From CAYTYZ01 sp964448465 (GTDB lineage: Bacteria > Patescibacteriota > Microgenomatia > UBA12405), in NCBI GenBank assembly GCA_964448465.1, contig CAYUVY010000002.1, positions 1-64,000 on the forward strand: a DNA stretch of 64,000 bases. The letters run 5' to 3'. Below are positions 44,150-51,760 of the stretch, in pieces. The position numbers and the translations under genes are program-made. Below the pieces are notes generated by a model. It was given only the letters and a program-made list of their open reading frames with translations, was not told the DNA's origin and did no database searches. The number at the start of each line of letters is the position of its first letter. The first letter of the stretch is position 1.

Positions 44150-44494
44150 TCCTTCATAATCATCTTCAATCTTTCTTACGCATTTTGCGCTAATCATAAG
44201 CTCTCTGTGCTGTGCAATGGTTCTGGAAGCAAACCTTAGTGTTACCAAAATCCAGCCATTATCCAATTCTTCCAAGACAGCTTTTATTCTTGATTGTTCT
44301 TGTCTTGTTTTATTTCTCAACAAGTCTTTTGCTGGACACCACTCTACCTCGCATTCCCCACAAACTCTATATTTTAAATATTCAGGTTCCGCAGCAAACT
44401 GAATCGCGCGAATTGCCACATTCTTTCTTTTTGGATTGCAATACTCTGTATTTGAAACTGTTACAAATCGTTCAAATTCTGAACTTATCCTCAT
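44096..44494 (-). CDS. cassette protein D: small CxxC-motif protein of unknown family
   Basis: I do not recognise this 132-residue protein. It shares a layout with its neighbours at 44661, 45077 and 45537: an N-terminal EF-R strand motif (SSEFERFVTV), a Cys knuckle in the middle (RVCGECEVEWCP, CxxC-x4-C), a beta segment (NGWILVTLRF) and a late Cys (ISAKCVRKI) before the C-terminal helix. Its 3' end runs 54 bp into infA on the other strand, so the last 18 codons are less certain. TATAGT ends 8 nt before the ATG. Confidence 0.55.
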   Translation of the reverse strand: MRISSEFERFVTVSNTEYCNPKRKNVAIRAIQFAAEPEYLKYRVCGECEVEWCPAKDLLRNKTRQEQSRIKAVLEELDNGWILVTLRFASRTIAQHRELMISAKCVRKIEDDYEGLVFSKDDATLVTIRTDD

Positions 44495-44503
44495 CCATCT
44501 AAA

Positions 44504-44651
44504 CTATAGCACCGGATCTGGACTACTTGGCCATCTAGCCATCAATCCACAAACTGACGACCTACCAATCTCTTCTAGTTTTTTACTCATCTCTTTTTGG
44601 TCCCAGTGTCACAATCTGCGAGAATCTAAATTCTGTCCCAACGTCTATCAT
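44504..44651 (-). pseudogene. possible degraded cassette member
   Basis: This 166-bp interval holds two overlapping tiny frames. ATG 44651 opens MIDVGTEFRFSQIVTLGPKR, whose TEFRFS resembles the N-terminus of cassette proteins A and D, and stops at 44583. A second frame starting at ATG 44590 (28 codons, to 44504) contains SSVCGLMARWPSS. GATAAT ends 8 nt before the first ATG. This looks like a frameshifted or shrunken relative, but two real micro-genes cannot be excluded. Confidence 0.3.
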
Positions 44652-44660
44652 TTTTGAAAA

Positions 44661-45017
44661 TTATCTACTTAAACCATGTTCACCAAGCTTAGCCTCGACC
44701 AAATCCATCGCACCTGTTCTCTTTGGACAATTTAATCTTCTTATTTTCCCCTTAACTTGATTTATTGTCTCACCCTCAACCATTAAAGTTATTGAGTTTG
44801 CGGATCTTGTCCCCTTTATGTCAGACAAAAATCCCTTAACAAATACCGTACCAGGTTGAATAGTGCAACCAGGACAACCACCACAGTACATTTTTTGAAA
44901 ACTTTCTGGGTCAATAGGGGAATAATCAATCTGAACACGAGTTACACTTTCTGGTTTACCAATAATTGGACGATTAATATAATCACTTACTGAAACTTGT
45001 GGTTCGTATTCACTCAT
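44661..45017 (-). CDS. cassette protein C: small CxxC-motif protein of unknown family
   Basis: The 118-residue protein has the cassette layout: a strand with IIGKPESVTRVQIDYS (the IGKPE motif recurs in protein B), the Cys knuckle YCGGCPGCTIQPG (CxxC-x2-C), a strand ANSITLMVEG and a late Cys in RRLNCPKRTGAMDLVEAKL before a helix. A metal site is likely from the spacing. GATAAT ends 5 nt before the ATG on the minus strand, so it has its own leaderless promoter. Confidence 0.62.
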   Translation of the reverse strand: MSEYEPQVSVSDYINRPIIGKPESVTRVQIDYSPIDPESFQKMYCGGCPGCTIQPGTVFVKGFLSDIKGTRSANSITLMVEGETINQVKGKIRRLNCPKRTGAMDLVEAKLGEHGLSR

Positions 45018-45076
45018 GTATAATTATCTAAATATTAATATATCGTATTATATCACCAATTTTGATAAATCTAGCA

Positions 45077-45514
45077 TTATTTCGTTAACTCGTTGAGTTT
45101 ATCAATTCTCCCAAGTACTTCTCTACCTTCGTTAGTTGATGCTACACACTCAGCTCTCCACAGCTGTTCAGACACCGCTTTGTCATTGTTTCCTTCCCTT
45201 CCATCAGGCAAGGGGATACCTACAACCAACAGGTATGCACATTGACGATCTTTTGCACTAGTTACGGTTATCACTGGTCTAGAACTATCTATGGGTTTCC
45301 TGTTGCCCCTTTCAGACTCATCGATACCCTCACAGTTGGCTGAACACCCGGTACGACATTTGGTTCTCGAGATATAAGCAGTGGTATTTTGAACTGGTAT
45401 CTCGGGGTCAGTAGGTTCTGGTTTTCCAATCCTCACTTCAACAATTAAGCTACCACGATTAGATCTTTCGAATTCAGTTATTCCATAATGCAAGAGGTTT
45501 TCGTCATTACTCAT
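45077..45514 (-). CDS. cassette protein B: small CxxC-motif protein of unknown family
   Basis: Of 145 residues, starting at ATG 45514 (MSNDENLLHYGITEFERSN); the upstream in-frame extension lies inside gene A and is not needed. It shows SLIVEVRIGKPEP, the Cys knuckle TKCRTGCSANCEG (C-x3-C-x3-C), a strand RPVITVTSA, and a late Cys in WRAECVASTNEGREVLGRIDKL. The last block closely parallels protein A (LMECVNANPESRAVVQRV), which supports common descent. It is probably cotranscribed with A, 22 nt upstream. Confidence 0.65.
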   Translation of the reverse strand: MSNDENLLHYGITEFERSNRGSLIVEVRIGKPEPTDPEIPVQNTTAYISRTKCRTGCSANCEGIDESERGNRKPIDSSRPVITVTSAKDRQCAYLLVVGIPLPDGREGNNDKAVSEQLWRAECVASTNEGREVLGRIDKLNELTK

Positions 45515-45536
45515 ATTTACTGATTTAAATAATAAT

Positions 45537-45962
45537 TTAATGAAATCTAACCCCAGAATAAGGTCTTGCTCTAAGTACATTGGTTACCCTTTGCACAACG
45601 GCTCGGCTTTCAGGGTTTGCATTAACACACTCCATCAAGTTTAGTTCGGCAACTATCTCGTTGTCTGTGGGAATTTTACCTTTATCCGCTTCAAGACAAA
45701 CACTTACCACGGGACGTTCACCTTCTGGATAGTCACCTGCGATGATTTTAATATTGTCACTCTCTGTATACAAATCAGAACGGCTACACTGCGCATGACA
45801 ACCACGACACCTATTTTTTATATATGCTTTCAACACCTCAAAATCAGTCTCTGAACTTGAAAATGTGCCGTCAGGCTTAGTAGCACTCAATAGGAATTCA
45901 ATTGGCGTATTGCCAACATTACTCCACATCATGAAGGTAGTACGAAACTCAATCTCGTTCAT
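45537..45962 (-). CDS. cassette protein A: small CxxC-motif protein of unknown family
   Basis: The 141-residue protein shows IEFRTTFMMWSNVG, PIEFLLSATKPDG, the Cys knuckle RCRGCHAQCSR (CxxC-x3-C), a strand RPVVSVCLEADKG and the late Cys block LMECVNANPESRAVVQRVTNVL. It is the first gene of the minus-strand block and lies head-to-head with rpmJ. On its strand TGATATAAT, an extended -10, ends 8 nt before the ATG. Function is unknown; the knuckle suggests zinc or disulfide chemistry. Confidence 0.65.
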   Translation of the reverse strand: MNEIEFRTTFMMWSNVGNTPIEFLLSATKPDGTFSSSETDFEVLKAYIKNRCRGCHAQCSRSDLYTESDNIKIIAGDYPEGERPVVSVCLEADKGKIPTDNEIVAELNLMECVNANPESRAVVQRVTNVLRARPYSGVRFH

Positions 45963-46026
45963 AGTCCTATATTATATCATAAACGACCTGAAATTACAAG
46001 ATTAAGCCTTTGCCTCACTTTCCCCT

Positions 46027-46054
46027 TTGCATTCTGCCTTATTTCATGTAAAAT
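46027..46054 (+). promoter_or_regulatory. promoter of the rpmJ-rpsM-rpoA run
   Basis: TTGCAT (46027-46032), 16-nt spacer, TAAAAT (46049-46054). It restarts transcription of the ribosomal genes after the antisense cassette, with a predicted leader of about 13 nt. Confidence 0.6.
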
Positions 46055-46073
46055 AGACAAGTCCTTTTGACCT

Positions 46074-46187
46074 ATGAAAGTAAAATCTAGTATAAAAGTG
46101 CGCTGTAAAAACTGCAAAGTCGTTATCCGACGTGGAGTACGTCGAATTATCTGTTCTACTCGCAAACATAACCAAAAACAAGGCTAA
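46074..46187 (+). CDS. rpmJ: Ribosomal protein L36
   Basis: This 37-residue protein carries the zinc ligands CKNC and the later ICSTRKHNQKQG (Cys and His), typical of the zinc-binding form of L36. It lies 2 nt before rpsM in the usual order. Confidence 0.94.
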   Translation: MKVKSSIKVRCKNCKVVIRRGVRRIICSTRKHNQKQG

Positions 46188-46189
46188 TT

Positions 46190-46627
46190 ATGCGTATTTC
46201 CGGTATTGAAATCCCCGACCACGATCGAGCAGGACATGCGCTGCAAAAATTCTACGGTATCGGTAAAACCAACGTTTTAAGACTAATTAAGCAATCTGGC
46301 ATCAAAGCCACTGCTCGTATCAAAGATCTCACCCGCGACGAAGTCTCTTCCATTATGAAAGCTCTCGAATCCTTCAATATTGAGGGTGATCTACGCCGCG
46401 AACTTCGCGAAAATATCGACCGTCTTCGTGCCATTCATGCTTATCGCGGTCTTCGCCACATGTCTGGATTACCAGTTCGAGGTCAACGTACCAAAACTAA
46501 TGCTCGTACTCGCAAGGGTAAGCGCAAGACCGTTGGTTCTATGACCAAAGAGGCTTGGGCCAAAGTTGATGTGCCCGCAGCCGACGCTAAAGCAGCTGCC
46601 AAACCAGCAGAAGCTGCAAAAAAATAA
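46190..46627 (+). CDS. rpsM: Ribosomal protein S13
   Basis: The 145-residue head protein shows RISGIEIPDHDRAGHALQKFYGIGKTNVLRLIKQSGI, the RAIHAYRGLRHMSGLPVRGQRTKTNARTRKG block and an extra Ala/Lys-rich tail (AADAKAAAKPAEAAKK) not present in most homologues. Confidence 0.95.
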   Translation: MRISGIEIPDHDRAGHALQKFYGIGKTNVLRLIKQSGIKATARIKDLTRDEVSSIMKALESFNIEGDLRRELRENIDRLRAIHAYRGLRHMSGLPVRGQRTKTNARTRKGKRKTVGSMTKEAWAKVDVPAADAKAAAKPAEAAKK

Positions 46628-46630
46628 CCT

Positions 46631-47053
46631 ATGACCGAAAAAACTACCCAACAACCAGTCAAAACAGATAAAAAGAAAGTTTCTGCTAAAAAAGTCTTCA
46701 AAAACATCGTTGAAGCCCGCTTGGTCGTCAACGCTACCTTTAATAACACCTTAGTCTCCGTTTCCGACATGCAAGGCGGAGTCATTGCTTGGTCTTCTGC
46801 CGGTCACGCTGGCTTTAAGGGTTCTCGCAAATCTACCCCTTTTGCAGCTACAGTGGCTATTGAAAAAGTTCTGGGTGAAGCCCAAAAGCACGGAGTTAAA
46901 AAACTACACATATTTGTTAAAGGTCCAGGCACCGGTCGAGACGCCATCCTTCGCTATCTACGCGCCAAGCGAGATTTTGAGGTCGAATCTCTTTCCGACA
47001 TTACTCCAATTGCCCACAACGGACCTCGCGCACCTAAAATGCGTAAAATGTAA
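46631..47053 (+). CDS. rpsK: Ribosomal protein S11
   Basis: The 140-residue platform protein shows ARLVVNATFNNTLVSVSDMQGGVIAWSSAGHAGFKGSRKSTPFAA and VKGPGTGRDAILR. The N-terminal 25 residues are Lys/Thr-rich. The end AHNGPRAPKMRKM is shortened relative to the RRRRV-type end of many S11. Confidence 0.95.
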   Translation: MTEKTTQQPVKTDKKKVSAKKVFKNIVEARLVVNATFNNTLVSVSDMQGGVIAWSSAGHAGFKGSRKSTPFAATVAIEKVLGEAQKHGVKKLHIFVKGPGTGRDAILRYLRAKRDFEVESLSDITPIAHNGPRAPKMRKM

Positions 47054-47059
47054 TATAAT
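47054..47059 (+). promoter_or_regulatory. possible internal promoter before rpsD
   Basis: TATAAT ends 8 nt before the rpsD ATG and overlaps the end of rpsK. It fits the leaderless geometry seen elsewhere and would give rpsD-rpoA an extra start. Confidence 0.4.
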
Positions 47060-47067
47060 AGACACCT

Positions 47068-47703
47068 ATGGCAAGAATTACAGCAGGCCCTAAATACCGT
47101 CTTTACAAAACCGAAGGTTACGACCTTGGTTATAAAAACAAACGTTCCGCCTCTGGTAAAGGCCCTTCTACTGAAAAACTAGCTATCAAACCAGGTGCCA
47201 ATGGCGCCAAGCGCAAACGCAAGACATCTGATTATGGAATTCAGCTTCGTGCCAAGCAAAAAGCCAAAAGACTTTATATTGTTGGTGAACGTCAATTTCA
47301 CAATTATTTTGCCAAGGCCAAACGTCAAAAAGGCCAAGTCGGCGACAATTTACTTAAACTACTCGAATCTCGTTTGGACAATGTCGTCTACAAAGCCGGC
47401 TTTTGTTTGTCCAAAGACCACGCTCGTCAATTAGTTTCACATCAACATGTTTTGGTCAACGGACACAAGGTTAATGTTCCTTCTTACAATCTATCAATAA
47501 ACGACATCATCACTTTATCACCTAAATTAGTTGCCAACGACAAATTAGAACTTCGCTACAAACAAGAAGGCGCCACCGAAGTTCCAACCTGGCTTGATCT
47601 AAATACTTCCACTCCTTCGGTTAAAGTTATCGGTGTTCCCGATGTAACCGAACTAAAAAATCACATTGACATCAATTTAATTGTTGAATATTATTCTCGT
47701 TAA
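47068..47703 (+). CDS. rpsD: Ribosomal protein S4
   Basis: The 211-residue 16S assembly protein shows ARITAGPKYRLYKTEGYDLGYK, DYGIQLRAKQKAKRLYIVGERQFHNYFAKA and the S4 RNA-binding domain (LLESRLDNVVYKAGFCLSKDHARQLVSHQHVLVNGHKVNVPSY). The N-terminus has no zinc Cys. Confidence 0.95.
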   Translation: MARITAGPKYRLYKTEGYDLGYKNKRSASGKGPSTEKLAIKPGANGAKRKRKTSDYGIQLRAKQKAKRLYIVGERQFHNYFAKAKRQKGQVGDNLLKLLESRLDNVVYKAGFCLSKDHARQLVSHQHVLVNGHKVNVPSYNLSINDIITLSPKLVANDKLELRYKQEGATEVPTWLDLNTSTPSVKVIGVPDVTELKNHIDINLIVEYYSR

Positions 47704-47708
47704 TTCCT

Positions 47709-48626
47709 ATGATGGATACCAGCAAGTTTCACTTAAAAACCCTTAAAAAAACCGCCACTTTTGGCCACTTTGAATTGTCTCCACTTGTCGGTGGCTTTGG
47801 TCACACCATGGGAAATTCTCTACGCCGAACTCTCTTAATTACTATTCCAGGCTCTGCCATCACCAAAATTCAAGTTGATGGTGCCACACATTTGTTTACC
47901 ACCTTACCAGGTGTTAAAGAAGATTTAGTAGAAATTTCCTTAAATCTCAAGAAAATTAAGTTTGCTTATCCTAATTCTGAGCCAGTCACTCTAACTTTAA
48001 ACAAAAAAGGCAAAGGCGTGGTTACTGCTGCTGACATTCAAGATAGTGCCGTCTGCAAAGTTGCCAATCCTGAGCAAGTTATTGCTACCTTAACCGACGA
48101 CAAAGCTCATCTGAAGATGGACCTGACCGTGGAAAGGGGAGTTGGTTACACCATGGCTCGTGAACAAAAATCCGATGTCATCGGTGAAATTATTCTCGAT
48201 GCCTCTTTTACTCCAGTCACTTCCGTCAATTACGAAGTCGAACCAACCCGTTTGGGCAAGAAAACCAACTTTGACAAATTAACTCTGGAAATCAAAACCG
48301 ATGGTTCTATCGATCCTGAAGAGGCCCTACGCCGAGCTTGTGCCGACCTTATTCACTGCTATTCTCAAGTTGTCGACCCCAAGGAATTCGAAGAAGAAAT
48401 CGTGGTTAACGTTGGTGCTCCAGTCAATTCTGGTGCCGATATCTCCGTGGAAGAAATCGAACTACCTCTTCGTGTTACCAATGCTTTGAAAAAAGCTGGC
48501 TATGCAACCATCGCCGACTTACTCAAGTCAGCTCGAGTGGATGTGGCAAAGTCCAAAAATGTTGGTGAAAAATCCTTAAAAATTATTGACGCCTGGCTCA
48601 AAGAGCGTGGCTACATCTGGAACTAA
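47709..48626 (+). CDS. rpoA: RNA polymerase alpha subunit
   Basis: The 305-residue protein has the dimerising N-terminal domain (GFGHTMGNSLRRTLL, LPGVKEDLVEISLNLKKI, GEIILDASFTPVTSVNYEVEPTRLG) and, after a linker, the C-terminal DNA/activator-binding domain with HhH motif (LPLRVTNALKKAGYATIADLL, then NVGEKSLKIIDAWLKERG). It follows rpsD by 5 nt. Confidence 0.96.
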   Translation: MMDTSKFHLKTLKKTATFGHFELSPLVGGFGHTMGNSLRRTLLITIPGSAITKIQVDGATHLFTTLPGVKEDLVEISLNLKKIKFAYPNSEPVTLTLNKKGKGVVTAADIQDSAVCKVANPEQVIATLTDDKAHLKMDLTVERGVGYTMAREQKSDVIGEIILDASFTPVTSVNYEVEPTRLGKKTNFDKLTLEIKTDGSIDPEEALRRACADLIHCYSQVVDPKEFEEEIVVNVGAPVNSGADISVEEIELPLRVTNALKKAGYATIADLLKSARVDVAKSKNVGEKSLKIIDAWLKERGYIWN

Positions 48627-48629
48627 TTT

Positions 48630-49118
48630 ATGCGCCATCACGTCTACGGTAAATCACTAGGTCGCACACACAACGCCAAGCATGCTTTGTTTCGTGGCTT
48701 AGTGCGCTCTTTCTTTACCCATGGCAAGATGGAAACTACCCAAGCCAAAGTTCAAGCAGTAATCAGGCCTATTGAAAATATCTGTACTTTAGCCGTCAAT
48801 GGGGATCTGGTCAGTCGTCGAGAAATGTTTAAGACCTTACAAAGTCAAAATTGGGTCAACCTTCTTTGTAAATCTATCAAAGCTGCCTACGGTGAGCAAA
48901 CCAGTAACTTTATTCGTCAACAAAAAGTTGGTTTCCGACAAGGCGACAATTCTTTAATGATCTTACTAACCTTCTTCAAGCCAGTCGATTTAAAAATGGC
49001 CCTCAAAGAATCCAAAGTAGAGGATAAGGCTAAGCCTGCTGTCAAAGAGAAAGACAAAAAAGAAAAAACTACCGTTAAAACAGTTAAAGCTAAAACTAGC
49101 AAAACCAAAAAAGCATGA
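48630..49118 (+). CDS. rplQ: Ribosomal protein L17
   Basis: The 162-residue protein shows MRHHVYGKSLGRTHNAKHALFRGLVRSFFTHGKMETTQAKVQAVIRPIENI. The last 40 residues are a Lys/Ala/Thr-rich tail beyond the usual fold. It overlaps rplM by 4 nt. Confidence 0.93.
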   Translation: MRHHVYGKSLGRTHNAKHALFRGLVRSFFTHGKMETTQAKVQAVIRPIENICTLAVNGDLVSRREMFKTLQSQNWVNLLCKSIKAAYGEQTSNFIRQQKVGFRQGDNSLMILLTFFKPVDLKMALKESKVEDKAKPAVKEKDKKEKTTVKTVKAKTSKTKKA

Positions 49119-49549
49119 AGAAAACTACCGTAGCCCTTCCAGCCGAAACTAAAAGATTATGGCATCTAATTGATGCTTCCACTGCCAATCTTGGTCGCGT
49201 CTTAACCCAAATTTCTGTCCTACTTATGGGCAAAAACAAACGTAACTTTTCTTATCATGTGGACCAAGGAGACTATGTGGTCGTGATCAATGCTAGTAAA
49301 ATCCGCGTAACCGGTCGCAAACTTAAGGAAAAAGAATACAACTCTTACTCTGGTCATCCAGGTGGTCTAAAAACCTTTTCTCTCCAAGGACTACTCGATC
49401 GTGATCCTACCGAAGTTATTCGCCGAGGTATCATGGGCATGCTTCCCAAAAATCACCAACGCGACAAGCGTGTCACTAGACTAAAAATCTTTGCCAACGA
49501 CACCCATCCATATGCAGATAAGTTAAAATCTACATCGACTACCAAATAA
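49115..49549 (+). CDS. rplM: Ribosomal protein L13
   Basis: The 144-residue protein shows WHLIDASTANLGRVLTQISVLLMGKNKRNFSYHVDQGDYVVVINASKIRVTGRK and RGIMGMLPKN. It forms the usual pair with rpsI. Confidence 0.95.
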   Translation: MKKTTVALPAETKRLWHLIDASTANLGRVLTQISVLLMGKNKRNFSYHVDQGDYVVVINASKIRVTGRKLKEKEYNSYSGHPGGLKTFSLQGLLDRDPTEVIRRGIMGMLPKNHQRDKRVTRLKIFANDTHPYADKLKSTSTTK

Positions 49550-49550
49550 T

Positions 49551-49958
49551 ATGGCAACCACAGCTTCTAAAAAATATACTTACTCTTTAGGTCGACGTAA
49601 AACTTCTACCTGCAAATTGTATTTATTTGCTGGCAAAGGTGAAAATCTAGTCAATAAAATCAAAGGGGACGCGTATTTTCCTGGTATCAATTTTGCCCTA
49701 GTCTACAATCATCCCTTTTTAGCTACCAAAACCGAAGGTAAGTTTCATTATCACGCTACCGTTTTAGGTGGTGGCAAACAAGGTCAAGTTGAAGCCTTAG
49801 CTCTGGCTATTTCCCGTGGTTTGAAAAAAGTTAGTGAAGAATATCGTCCAGCCCTACGTGCTGCCGGTCTTTTAACTGTCGATTCCCGTGTCCGCCAACG
49901 TCGCCATGTCGGTACCGGTGGTAAAGCTCGTCGTCGAAAACAATCCCCCAAACGTTAA
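49551..49958 (+). CDS. rpsI: Ribosomal protein S9
   Basis: The 135-residue protein shows YSLGRRKTSTCKLYLFAGKG and the C-terminal block GGGKQGQVEALALAISRGLKKV, then LLTVDSRVRQRRHVGTGGKARRRKQSPKR. The conserved KKPGRRRRRPQFSKR-type tail ends SPKR here. It ends the ribosomal run. Confidence 0.94.
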   Translation: MATTASKKYTYSLGRRKTSTCKLYLFAGKGENLVNKIKGDAYFPGINFALVYNHPFLATKTEGKFHYHATVLGGGKQGQVEALALAISRGLKKVSEEYRPALRAAGLLTVDSRVRQRRHVGTGGKARRRKQSPKR

Positions 49959-49986
49959 TTTTGTTTTGTGCTAATCTAAAAATAGC

Positions 49987-50628
49987 ATGATACGTTTTTC
50001 TAGATATCTTATTCTTGCCACAATTTTTATTGGTGTTGTGCTTTTCTCGCTTAGTATAGGTATTAAAATTGGCAGCAATAGGCAAAATACAGCAACAATT
50101 CCCAGCACACCAACCCAATCAGGTGTTTTACCAAAAAATCTTGATACTCCCTCCGCAGTTCCAACTTTGGATCCCACCGCCAATTGGAAAACATATACGA
50201 ATACTAAGTTTGGTTTTGAATTTAAATATCCAAACAATAAACCATGGAATATTACAGAAAATAGCTATCAACAAAACATTGTAGAAATATATAATTATGA
50301 TGTTAAAACCGCGCCTGATCGCGGTTATTCAAAAGGAGATGGACCACTCTTAAAAATTGCCTTTGATTTTTTTTCTACGAGTAGCTCTCCAACTGACTAC
50401 ATACCAAGTATTACTGGTGGTAATATGGTAAATAACGTTAAACCAATCTACATAGGTGGCACGCCAGGTGTGTTATATGAACAATACAACGTAATGACAG
50501 AAGAGTATGTACTGTCAGGCTTGTTTCAAGTTAAAAGTGGACTAATCTCATTTTCTCCAATACTGGATTACCAGTCTAACAAAGAGATTGTCGGTCAAAT
50601 ATTTTCCACACTAAAATTCAGTAATTAA
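49987..50628 (+). CDS. anchored surface protein with PsbP-like domain
   Basis: The 213-residue protein has an N-terminal membrane span or uncleaved signal (about 7-28), a Ser/Thr/Pro-rich linker (about 33-68), and a single outer domain beginning WKTYTNTKFGFEFKYP. This opening motif matches the PsbP-like domain of the protein at 18438 (KTFGFKFNYPNFW). Domains of this kind are common in surface proteins of CPR and Gram-positive bacteria, with no fixed role. Codon use is more AT-rich than in rpsI upstream. Any promoter in the 28-nt gap is weak. Confidence 0.65.
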   Translation: MIRFSRYLILATIFIGVVLFSLSIGIKIGSNRQNTATIPSTPTQSGVLPKNLDTPSAVPTLDPTANWKTYTNTKFGFEFKYPNNKPWNITENSYQQNIVEIYNYDVKTAPDRGYSKGDGPLLKIAFDFFSTSSSPTDYIPSITGGNMVNNVKPIYIGGTPGVLYEQYNVMTEEYVLSGLFQVKSGLISFSPILDYQSNKEIVGQIFSTLKFSN

Positions 50629-50631
50629 GTT

Positions 50632-50796
50632 TTAGCACACTCCCATTCTCTTTAGTAGCGCGTCTTGGGTGACCATGGAAATTAAATCGTAGCTTTTGAT
50701 CAAAGATTTATTCTGGGAAAGTAATCTTTTTTGTTTTTTTCTAAATTCGGAATCTTTATGATGTGGTATTTCTGTCGTATCTATTATATTTGTCAT
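50632..50796 (-). CDS. 54-residue protein coupled to the exonuclease gene
   Basis: The frame runs from ATG 50796, which overlaps the exonuclease stop (ATGA), to TAA at 50632. The product is charged and probably helical: it opens MTNIIDTTEIPHHKDSEF, has a basic stretch RKKQKRLLSQNKSLIKSYDL and ends ALLKRMGVC. Full use of the interval between two genes and the 4-nt coupling argue that it is real. A small partner or regulator of the nuclease is possible. I do not recognise it. Confidence 0.55.
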   Translation of the reverse strand: MTNIIDTTEIPHHKDSEFRKKQKRLLSQNKSLIKSYDLISMVTQDALLKRMGVC

Positions 50797-51722
50797 ATAG
50801 TCAGGTACTCTTTATAGATATTATAAAGCATTGTGGTCGAGTATGCATCTCTAGAGACATAGTCCGCAATAGTCTGATACTTTTTTTCTTCAAACAACTC
50901 AAACACATGTAGGCCCGATACTCCCTCTTCCTTGGGGTTCTCCACTCCAAAAGCCTTGCACAACATCTCTAATTTAAATGCTCTTCCTTGTTTTAAGACA
51001 TTTTGTAAATCCAAAAATTTTCTTTCTTCTGCGCGTTTATTCAAGCTAACCTTTACCCTATTTATTCCCGATCTTATCATTAAATAAGGCCAATCAAATC
51101 CATCCCCATTATAAGTGACATAAAAATTAAAATTCTTTACCTCTTCCCAAAAAGCAGTAAGCAATGCTCTTTCGTCTATATAACTTTCGTAAGTATATTT
51201 CTCTGGGTCTTCTGGTTTTAAGGGAGAGTCGGCAATCGCCAAAACCTTACCCTTGCCAGTTTCTGGACAATAATAACCAATAGCGCAAACCTTCCCAAAA
51301 ATCGAAAATAAACCAGTTTTTTTCTTGGCCACCTCGTATTCATCTTCTCTGCATAAGTTTTTTATCAAGTATTCTTTTTGGGCCGCATCCAACTCTTCAT
51401 AAGGCATGCCTGCACATTCAATATCAAAAACCATGGTTTTAAAAGCGGTTTCAAAATCCTTAGCTTCTTCGTTGGTCACCAGAGATCTTTCCAAAATCAA
51501 ATCCGTTTTGCCATTGTATTCCTGCCAACTTCCTTCCACTGCAATCACCTTGCCCAAGCCATATTCGCACTCCCCAATCTTATTACTCCAGATTTTACCA
51601 GTTACTTGCATCTCCTTATTTTGCAAACTTAAAATCACAAAATCTTCACCCTTACTTGTCTTTTTGTTGGCAATTTCTTTGACTAAAAATTTTTCATTAC
51701 GTACTTTCTGCCCAGCTTGCAT
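50793..51722 (-). CDS. OB-fold plus DEDDy 3'-5' exonuclease
   Basis: The 309-residue protein has an N-terminal OB-type domain (about 1-85; VKEIANKKTSKGEDFVILSLQNKEMQVTGKIW), like the RNA/ssDNA-binding front of YhaM nucleases. A DnaQ/PolB-type exonuclease follows: ExoI in VFDIEC (D100, E102), ExoII in YNGDGFD (N205, D210), ExoIII YVSRD (Y288, D292), the Tyr variant. YhaM itself carries an HD domain after its OB-fold, so this pairing is unusual. The substrate (RNA or ssDNA) cannot be told. TATAAT ends 5 nt before the ATG (51728-51733 on the minus strand). A small coupled gene follows. Confidence 0.75.
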   Translation of the reverse strand: MQAGQKVRNEKFLVKEIANKKTSKGEDFVILSLQNKEMQVTGKIWSNKIGECEYGLGKVIAVEGSWQEYNGKTDLILERSLVTNEEAKDFETAFKTMVFDIECAGMPYEELDAAQKEYLIKNLCREDEYEVAKKKTGLFSIFGKVCAIGYYCPETGKGKVLAIADSPLKPEDPEKYTYESYIDERALLTAFWEEVKNFNFYVTYNGDGFDWPYLMIRSGINRVKVSLNKRAEERKFLDLQNVLKQGRAFKLEMLCKAFGVENPKEEGVSGLHVFELFEEKKYQTIADYVSRDAYSTTMLYNIYKEYLTI

Positions 51723-51760
51723 TAGTAATTATAGCCTACTTTTCTAGAGAACAGACAAAA

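Noticed and set aside
44212..44657. Plus-strand frames in the infA-rpmJ interval
   Set aside because: They lie opposite the minus-strand cassette, lack start signals and have shadow-like composition.
45515..45580. N-terminal extension of cassette protein B
   Set aside because: It would overlap the end of gene A and has no similarity to the other members; ATG 45514 gives the shared layout.
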